A stretch of 64,000 nt of DNA from Bemisia tabaci (lineage: Eukaryota; Arthropoda; Insecta; Hemiptera; Aleyrodidae): positions 83,573,912 through 83,637,911 of the forward strand of contig NC_092793.1 of assembly GCF_918797505.1 (NCBI RefSeq), in the 5' to 3' direction. The notes below the pieces were generated by a model, which was not told the origin of the DNA, did no database searches, and saw only the letters and a program-made list of their open reading frames with translations. Shown here in pieces: positions 56,168 through 64,000 of the stretch (position 1 is the first letter of the stretch; each line of letters begins with the position of its first letter). A program made the translations under genes and the position numbers.

Positions 56168-58279
56168 TAGGGTGCGGCTTATTTGTATGCTAAAAAAAAA
56201 GTTGGAAAAGTTCAGCTCCCCGGTTTCCAACAGGTGCCAATACATAAAAAAAAAAAATTCCTGTTAAGTTTCAGACCAATCGGAGCATTTTCAGAACCTC
56301 CGCCAAGGAAGTTTTTATCAAAAAATCGATTTTTTTACTTTTGCCTCTAAATAGCTCGCCCTGTAATCAAAAATGGCTTTTTTCTGCAAGAAAAACGCGT
56401 CGTAGCGAAAAAATGCTTATTTTCCAAATGAAAGTCCGTGAAATTTTACACGAGAATCATATTAGATATGACGACAAATTTTGAAAAAATCACCAATAAA
56501 ATTCATCCATCGGGACAGATCTCCAAGCTCACAAAATTGTGCCTGCACTCCGATAGTATATGCAGAAAAAAAGAAAGTTGGCCACTCAAATAGGTTCTGG
56601 GGGTGATAAAACTACAAGTTGCACACTCTTGCAAGCAAATTTTCTTAATTTTTTCTTTTTTATCGAAATAAGTCCAAAAATACCACCCACTGCTCTCCTT
56701 GTAGCGCTTTAAGTAATAGAACCGGTTTTTACTATGAAGAGGGCCTTCAGAGAGAAAATATGGATACAAAAATTTAAAATGCCCAGAACACTAACCAATA
56801 AAGTTTTTTACGGTTAGATAAACTGCAAGCTTTCAAAATGTTTTAAAAAAAATTGCTATTACGGTCATAACGAAGTGTTAAAATGACAGACCTGCATATT
56901 TGCTAGGAACCATCCGGAATTTTTAAACGTTAGATTAAGGCTCTCTTATTAAGCCACGGGCCGTTAAGAGGCATATTGCGGGGTTGGCTCAAGCTATTTG
57001 TGTTTCGTTTTGTTTCAACTGATTCAAAGTAAACGTGATTGCTTATGCGCATCGGTTCAGACAATGATCAACAGATGCAAATCATTAAACCGCGCGTGAA
57101 AACTGACAAAACGATGACGTAACTCATCCGCTGACAAGCATTACCGTGTTCACTAAATAGACTGATTTACTTGCTTCATCATTCGATATGACCCTCAACC
57201 CTCGGTTCAAATGTAAACAAACACAGAACACTGTCCCTGATTCGCGCCATTTCGTGCCATTTCGCGCCATTTCGCGCTAATTCGCGACCTTCGCACCATA
57301 GTGGTAAAATGCGTCCAAGTGTTTCTTACAATTGAAAGTTCTTGTATTAAATGAGTCTTTAGTTAATTTATGACCGGCCAATGACTACATTTTAATAAAT
57401 TAGCACAATTAACTCACTTTGAATCAGTTGAAACAAAACAAAACACAAATAGCTTGAGCCAACCCCGCAATATGCCTCTTAACGGCCCGTGGCTAAATAA
57501 GAGAGCCTTAATCTAACGTTTAAAAATTCCGGATGGTTCCTAGCAAATATGCAGGTCTGTCATTTTAACACTTCGTTATGACCGTAGTAGCAATTTTTTT
57601 TAAAACATTTTGAAAGCTTGCAGTTTATCTAACCGTAAAAAACTTTATTGGTTAGTGTTCTGGGCATTTTAAATTTTTGTATCCATATTTTCTCTCTGAA
57701 GGCCCTCTTCATAGTAAAAACCGGTTCTATTACTTAAAGCGCTACAAGGAGAGCAATGGGTGGTATTTTTGGACTTATTTCGATAAAAAAGAAAAAATTA
57801 AGAAAATTTGCTTGCAAGAGTGTACAACTTGTAGTTTTATCACCCCCAGAACCTATTTGAGTGGCCAACTTTCTTTATTTCTGCATATACTATCGGAGTG
57901 CAGGCACAATTTTGTGAGCTTGGAGATCTGTCCCGATGGATGAATTTTATTGGTGATTTTTTCAAAATTTGTCGTCATATCTAATATGATTCTCGTGTAA
58001 AATTTCACGGACTTTCATTTGGAAAATAAGCATTTTTTCGCTACGACGCGTTTTTCTTGCAGTAAAAAGCCATTTTTGATCACAGGGCGAGCTATTTAGA
58101 GGCAAAAGTAAAAAAATCGATTTTTTGATGAAAACTTCCTTGGCGGAGGTTCTGAAAATGCTCCGATTGGTCTGAAACTTTACAGGAATTTTTTTTTTTT
58201 TATGTATTGGCACCTATTGGAAACCGGGGAGCTGAACTTTTCCAACTTTTTTTTTAGCATACAAATAAGCCGCACCCTA
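56168..58279. mobile_element. Mutator-like palindromic element, 9-bp TSD
   Basis: A 2112-bp, almost perfect inverted repeat: ends 'TAGGGTGCGGCTTATTTGTA' and the complement, flanked by a perfect 9-bp duplication ATGGGACAA (56159-56167 and 58280-58288). The arms are ~850 bp and include a mirrored ORF pair (56503-56769 and 57677-57943) that simply reflects the symmetry. A central ~390-bp non-inverted part (57025-57410) holds 'CCATTTCG' repeats. 9-bp duplication and long TIRs fit non-autonomous MULEs. Confidence 0.85.
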
Positions 58280-58440
58280 ATGGGACAATAATCCATAGCG
58301 ATACCCCCAAAACCGGTAAGTTTATGCCACTCCCGGAAAAATACTCAGACAATGCCGCCCCAACGAGTTACGTTTAACACGCGCCGTCATTGTTTGTCAA
58401 CTCACTTTTCTTAGATTCTTTTTTTCCTTTCTGTTCACAG

Positions 58441-58497
58441 ACGCAGCGACCAGAACAAAGCGTCATGCAAGCTTTAGAAAGTTTAAACGACTCACAG
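58441..58497 (+). CDS. MIDN: Midnolin exon 3: conserved RPEQSVMQALESL motif
   Basis: A 57-bp, phase-0 exon lies between a pyrimidine tract ending 'TCTGTTCACAG' and 'CAG|GTAAGT'. It encodes 19 residues, 'TQRPEQSVMQALESLNDSQ', nearly identical to the conserved midnolin motif just after the UBL domain. The next conserved block ('FLSGR'-like, leading into the Catch domain) is not seen before 64000, so the gene continues to the right. Intron 2 is 17.4 kb. A 2.1-kb palindromic Mutator-like element ends at 58279, only 161 bp upstream of the exon. Confidence 0.9.
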
Positions 58498-58958
58498 GTA
58501 AGTCCAATATTTCATGTTAACGTTGCATGGAATGAGTAGTAGTAGTTAATAAACTAACTTCACAATCACTTTTCTTGTCTAAAAATTGCTCGGCCAGCAG
58601 GAGAAATTCTCCTGAATCTTACAACAGACAACTAGACAAAGCACGACTTTAAAAATTCTGCTGCATAATTCTCTCTCCAATTTGCACAACAAAAATTACT
58701 GAAAACAACATCCAACCAACATATTAATGTTTTTCTTTAGCAACGGTTACAATTTTGGATATCCCTATCACATGAAAAACCAAAGTCTAGCGTGCTATGC
58801 TATTTTGGCAGGATTTTTAGTGGAGCAGTTTGGGTCCCCCTCCCCCTACTCTGTGTTGTTCAAAGTGTGAACGTGCAACAGACCGTGAGCCGACAAGAGG
58901 TAACCCACTCCCTTGGGAATTTTGAAAATGGTGATATCCTTGAAGCTCTCTACTTGTC
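58498..58958. other. Start of midnolin intron 3
   Basis: Non-repetitive to about 58800, then C/T-rich. No further exon is recognised. Confidence 0.4.
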
Positions 58959-60592
58959 CAAAGAGGTTGTTCCAAAAACGCCAAATTTGCCCCTCCCCCC
59001 CTCCCCCTGGATTTGGCCCAAACTTTTCTCAGATGTTTAACTAGGTGTCCCTTATGTTTCGGCAAAATTTCAGCCCCCTTGGATAATATAGGGGCAGAGG
59101 GACAAAGTTGTAACTTTTTCAAAACTTTATAAATCTATATCTCGCGGACGGGTTGAGTATTAGTGTTGCAGTTTGCGCTAAAAAACGTTAACAAAATATT
59201 CTCTACAAGAATATCAATGCTTATCAGTCAAAAATAGATTTTTTCGATTTTGACGGCTTGACTTTTTTCGTTTTTCATCTCTCCTCTCCAGGTGATAGTC
59301 GCTACGTGAATAAAAACCTCTTGAGGCGATTCTCCATAGAATTTTGCATCTGCCCCCCTTTATTTGACCTCGGGGAAACGATTCGTTCCTGAGATATAAC
59401 GATTTTTCTACGCGTTCCCGGTTACGCGCGCGCGGCATATCGGCGGCGCTCCATCCCGCGCGGGCGAAGGAGAGGTTGTTTCACCGCTAGGGCCTTATAT
59501 TCATGCTGTAGTCTGTAATTATCGATATTTTTTTCTTCCCCCTCTAATAAATATATTTTTAATACTTCGTTATACAGCGTTGGTTCGTTTAAAAAAAATA
59601 GTGCTCAAACAGTTTGCGCTGCTTTAAAAAAGAAAGGAAGAAAAAAATAAGAAGAAGCGACAATTTCCTTACTTCGAGTTGACATCATTGTGAGAACCGT
59701 CACTGCTTGTATTCTCAGAGGTAGGTTTCAGGAGTGGAAAGTGACGATCCAAGAATGCAGATGGGCTTTTGAAATCTCCATCGTGGTCCCCGCAACTTAG
59801 GAACCACACTATGGCCAGAACATGCGCGCACGACGCTATTGTTCTTGCACCATTTTTGCAAGTACAAAAATTTCCAATCAATGATTCGAAGATAGTTTTA
59901 CCTTCTAATTCAATATAATAAAAATGGAATAGACTTTTTGTGATTAGTGTCGTCAAAGAACCGCTTTCCGTAAAAGCAAAGCTCGAATCTTGACAGCCTA
60001 CAGGATGGCTATAGAGCCCTGGCGGTGAAACAACCTATCCCTTGCCCGCGCAGGATGGAGCGCCGCCGATATGCCGCGCGCGCGTAACCGGGAACGCGTA
60101 GAAAAATCGTTATATCTCAAGAACGAATCGTTTCCCCGAGGTCAAATAAAGTATGGCAAATGCAGAATTATATGGAGAATCGCCTCAAGAGGTTTTTATT
60201 TACGTAGTAACAATCGCCTGGAGAGGAGAGACGAAAAACGAAAAAAAAAAATCGAAGCGTCAAAATTGAAAAAATCGATTTATGACTATGATAAATTACG
60301 CAACCGTCCCAACAGCATTAATATTCCTCTAGAGCATATGTATTTGTTGACGTTTTTTAGCGCAAACTGCAACACTTCTCGTACACTCAAACCGTCCGCG
60401 AGATATCGATTTATAAAGTTTTAAAAAAGTTGCAACTTTGTCCTCCTACCCCCTCCCCCTCAATTATGCAAGGGGGCTGAAATTTTGCCCAAGCAACGAC
60501 CCAAAGTACAACATGTGAGCAAAGTTTGGGGCAAATCCAAACGGTGGGGCCAAGATTGGCGTGTTTGGAACAACCTCTCCCCCCCCCCCTAA
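58959..60592. mobile_element. Long-TIR element carrying a SWIM transposase remnant
   Basis: Arms of about 535-570 bp (58959-59493 and about 60020-60592) are inverted copies, marked by 'GAGGTTGTTCCAAA', 'GCGCGCGCGGCATATCGGCG' and 'GGAGCGCC'. The ~525-bp centre is unique and encodes the SWIM-domain fragment. Outer boundaries are uncertain because of C/G homopolymers, and no target duplication was found. Long TIRs plus SWIM suggest a Mutator-like element. Confidence 0.7.
59669..59956 (-). pseudogene. C-terminal SWIM zinc-finger fragment of a MULE-type transposase
   Basis: A 95-residue frame contains 'FCTCKNGARTIASCAHVLAI', a CxCx(n)CxH SWIM zinc-binding motif of the form common near the C-terminus of Mutator-like transposases in animals, followed by 'VWFLSCG' and a hydrophilic Ser/Asn tail. 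The catalytic DDE core is absent, so this is a remnant or last exon. It sits in the unique centre of a long-TIR element, just where such an element would keep its gene. The frame's start codon is arbitrary. Confidence 0.6.
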
Positions 60593-62160
60593 AGCAAGAA
60601 CCTTCCCGGAATTTCGGCTGCCTCAAATGTTTCCATTTTTCTCTTGGAAAGCTGACTTTTCAGCAAAACTTCATCAAACTGAGCCGAAGCTCCTAAAATT
60701 TTGATATGGCAAAATTTTGAGTGATATACGAGAAGGCACCCAAAAAAAACCGGAATTTTCCTGTGACTTGGCTATGGTAGAGAATATCCGAGTTCTACTG
60801 CTGGGAGGTGTAACTAGGAGCTATGAAGAGTCACTGGGTCTTTCAACGTCGCACGGTGGGAAAAAACAGACCTTGGGACGGCGTAAAATCTGTAACTCGG
60901 AGGGAGATGCATATTTTTGCTTCAAATTTTGCACAGATCTTCTTGACGGTATGCTTAGCTCATATACGAAAGATCAGGAATTTTGACTCTCGTTTTTGGC
61001 CTTAAAATAGCGGCCAAAATTCAAAATGGCGAATTGTTAAAAATCCGCGAGCTCAGCAACTTGCTCCAGAATTTTAATTTGGCAAGTGAGGTATCGATTC
61101 CTATGTAATTTTACTCGTAAAACTCGAATTCTTTTTCGAAAATTCGAAACAACCCACTGGGTGAGTCCAAGTTCGAAAAATAGGCCATTTTGAGGCAAAT
61201 TTAGGTCAAAAATGAGTATCTCCAACAGATTTCAACAAAAATGATATGGTTTCATGGGTTACTTTCGTCAAGCATTTCTATCTACGACTAGAACACCACT
61301 CAAAATCATCCTCAGAAGTCTACTTTGGAATTTTGGCGCCAAAAATGGGCCTATTTGGGCCTAAAACCGGAAATTCGTCAATAAGGCCGTGTAGGGTATT
61401 GATTCTGTGGAATTTCGATCAAAATTACAAATTTGGTATTGAGACTAAACGAAAATCAAAATTTGGCCCATTTAACCAAACTCGAATGGTGCCAAAATTT
61501 TATTCATAATGCTGAAAATTTTAATAAATCACTTTCAGACGGTTAAGGAACGAATAACATCGAATACCACGTTCAAATACACACTTGTCTAAAGTAGAAG
61601 AAACCTCTCAACTAATAAACTCAACGTTTCTTGCTCCCAATTGCTTACCGACATTTTATGAGCCAAAATTGGGGAAAGAACAGGCCACTTAAGGTAAATA
61701 TTGACTGGTTAATTTAACTGGAGCAAATGAGGTATCAATCAAATAGTTATTTTGAAGAATTCTCTTTGATTTTGAATGAAAGATATTGAAAAATTTACAC
61801 GTGATTCCGTTAGGCCCATTCAAGCCCCGAAAGATCCAAAATATGCCTAAAAAATGACCAATTTGGGCCTGTTTTCCTTAGCTTTTAATAAGAAAAATAT
61901 ATAATTACGTATTAATTGTAAATAAATACCAAAACAATTCTCGGTAGATGTCAAAGACTGACTGAAAACTTGTATTAACCTCTTATGAGAAAATATACAC
62001 TTTATCAGCTGACACTGACATTGTTGTCAGATGAACATTCTCCCGAGGGGGCGAAAGTGATTACAATTCATACACGACGTATTATAATTTATTGATATAT
62101 ATTTGTGGTTATCCATTTTATATGCTAATTATGCCACTGCTGCTACATGCATACAATGCC
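60593..62160. other. Unassigned intron sequence
   Basis: No gene recognised. Recurrent 'GGGCCTAAAA' and 'CCAAAATT' words give a weakly repetitive character around 61180-61870. Confidence 0.35.
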
Positions 62161-62225
62161 ACTGTCTTACGGGCGTCCCTTGCAGTTGACATGTCACTGT
62201 CTTACGGGCGTCCCCTGCAGTTGAA
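62161..62225. repeat. 35-bp tandem duplication
   Basis: 'ACTGTCTTACGGGCGTCCC' followed by 'TGCAGTTGA' occurs at 62161 and 62196, period 35. Confidence 0.85.
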
Positions 62226-62249
62226 CAGTCCATTGTTTCAGAACTGATT

Positions 62250-62444
62250 TAGTCCCACGGAGATCAAAACGATCACTGCATGGAATCATTAGCCCACGGA
62301 GATCAAATAGATCACTGCATGGAATTTTTAGCCCACAGAGATCAAATCGAACACTGCATGGAATTATTAGCCCACGGAGATCAAATCGATCACTGCATGG
62401 AATTTTTATCCCATGGTGATCAAATCGATCACTGCATGAAATTA
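62250..62444. repeat. 39-bp minisatellite, five units
   Basis: Units with 'CCCACGGAGATCAAAT' and 'GATCACTGCATGGAAT' start at 62254, 62293, 62332, 62371 and 62410 (period exactly 39). Because 39 is a multiple of three, both strands stay open and show repeat peptides such as 'CSDRFDLRGL'; this is a by-product of the period and not evidence for a gene. Confidence 0.9.
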
Positions 62445-64000
62445 GATTTTTATGAACTTCATTATCCACAAGAAATACTGCCTCATTAAATACCTTAACC
62501 ATATGAAAAACCATTGGATAAGAACATAGGCAAGGGAAAAAGAGTGCAGTGTACGGTTGAATTCTGATTTGTTTGATTCGGATACGCATTGACGGAATGA
62601 TTGTTGTCGCCTTCTCCGAAGTTTTCCGATGTTAATCTGTTCTCTCCAATAAGCTCTGTCAGTTTGTCTCAAGTTCACCAGAAGATTGTTTGAAGTTGAT
62701 GATTTATTTTCACATTAGACTTCAAATGTTTATGCTCTGGAGTACAGGAAGATTCGCTCAAAATGGTGCAGCATTTAATTAAATTATACTCTGATCATTT
62801 GATTTGGGTAAGCGATCACAGGTGATGATTTTTTATTCTTCTTGAGTAATCATTCCTGGCCAAATTAAATTGTTGCAGTGTGAGTGCACGCCTCCGTGCG
62901 GTTGTGAATGTTAAAGCACTCTCTGTTCTGCTCGTTATTCTAGACGGACTTCTTTTGCGTTTCTTTTCATCATCGTCTCTCATCTATTTGTTAATTTGTA
63001 TATCAATGGAGGGTGGTGGCGGTTAGGTATAATACAGCAAAGTAGGCGATGAGCATTCAGTCAGGGTTTCATACAAGATTTCATGCATAGGATGTAGGAT
63101 ATACATATGACAACACAAGATGGACAGGAGAACATAGGACGGACGGGACAGCAGAGGATATGGATAGGCTCGGTTTAGTTCCTGCAGTATTTTTGCTCTT
63201 TGTTGATAGTATGTTGCCTGAAACAAGATGACAACAGAAACAGAAAAACGAACTATCTATTTTGCACACTGATATTAACTTGAGATCATAATGATATGTC
63301 TGATAATATCAGATAATTTAGTCCGTTTTGCTTCTACACCTAGTGTAAAATCCTATTTACGTTCTTTCTTATCCAGAGATGCCACTTACCTCCACAGCTA
63401 GAAATTATACCATGGGTAAGAATCGCTTTCAGCACTACTAATTGCCAATACGGGAATTTTAATACTTTTTGAACTTTACTCTGTGGCACATTCGATCAAT
63501 AAGGATCAACACTCTTATTATGTAAACCACTGAACTCAGACTCGTTTGTCAACACTTTTCTTTTATTTCCCTATTTCAGCAGTATTTATTAGTCTTCCAC
63601 AGTCTTTCAGCTCTAAATTTAATCTTTAAATAGTACCTCTTTAAATGTCTTTACTTTTTCTCACAAAGAATTTCTCAAGTCTTTCATCTCTATTCAAAAG
63701 GAGTATTAAAATTATAAATACATCATACATTTTGAATGATTTCCTTCCGCACCTAAAAGAAAATTCCAAATTTTTGGAAATTCGATTTCCAATTAGAGCG
63801 CTATTAAATCGATTTTTAGGTATGCCATAATAATTTACTGAGGAATTATTAATTTTGCATTATTTTCACCATGTGTTAAAATAGCTTATACTAATTAATC
63901 CGCAACGATGATAAATTAGGATTAGTTAAATCCATATATGTTAAACTTGCTTCATTTCTCCATTATGCTCGATTTTAAAACTCATACTCACAATCAGTCT
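62445..64000. other. Unassigned right edge
   Basis: AT-rich, probably intronic to midnolin. A possible 39-bp exon at 63377-63415 has good splice sites but no family similarity and is not called. Confidence 0.35.

Noticed and set aside
56503..57943. Two near-identical 88-residue frames on opposite strands
   Set aside because: They are mirror images created by the palindrome.
62250..62444. CRISPR-like direct repeats
   Set aside because: Units are contiguous with no unique spacers, in a eukaryotic genome.
62194..62589. 131-residue frame with repeated CSDRFDLRGL units
   Set aside because: Explained by a 39-bp minisatellite whose period is a multiple of three.
63377..63415. 39-bp phase-0 segment with acceptor and donor, possible midnolin exon 4
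   Set aside because: The 13 encoded residues do not resemble the conserved midnolin block expected next, and such short signals arise by chance in AT-rich introns.

Overview
The window looks like an arthropod nuclear chromosome, most likely an insect; a hemipteran is my guess from repeat style only. It is AT-rich and intron-rich, has GT-AG exons of a conserved animal gene, and is otherwise almost wholly built from nested transposable elements. There is no bacterial-type operon, rRNA gene, functional tRNA gene or CRISPR array.

Host gene. Three + strand exons (9056-9291, 40917-41004, 58441-58497) join in phase and match the N-terminal ubiquitin-like domain and following conserved motif of midnolin (Drosophila stuxnet). 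Only 127 codons are spread over 49.4 kb. Intron 1 (31.6 kb) and intron 2 (17.4 kb) hold most of the repeats; the rest of the gene should lie beyond the right edge. A short open segment with splice-like borders at 1118-1290 may be an exon of another gene.

Layout. 1-9000: inverted-repeat elements, hAT MITEs with exact 8-bp target duplications, an RTE-like LINE inserted into one of those MITEs, and a duplicated ~400-bp block next to the midnolin promoter. 9292-11650: intron with small repeats. 11658-25464: a BEL/Pao LTR retrotransposon (5-bp TSD ACTTA, tRNA-Trp primer site) broken by an 874-bp repeat containing a tRNA-like SINE head, a long-TIR element that itself holds a head-to-tail Helitron trimer and a solo LTR of the same BEL family, and a 165-bp palindromic hAT element inside the reverse transcriptase. 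25465-40916: further MITEs, nested foldback elements, a single Helitron (32552-34543) and fragments. 41005-58440: a Ty1/copia element (44354-48622, minus, TSD TTTTC), several foldbacks, and a 2.1-kb palindromic Mutator-like element (9-bp TSD) ending about 150 bp before exon 3. 58500-64000: a long-TIR element carrying a SWIM zinc-finger transposase remnant, then minisatellites and sequence I cannot assign.

Most unusual signal. The untranslated leader of the BEL/Pao element carries five regularly spaced stem-loops (plus a divergent sixth) whose apical 17-nt module is conserved while the outer stems differ in sequence but stay self-complementary. A second set of three hairpins built the same way, with a partly similar core, lies at 34560-34755 upstream of a retroviral-type primer binding site. 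This pattern suggests a structured RNA element under selection in LTR-retrotransposon leaders.
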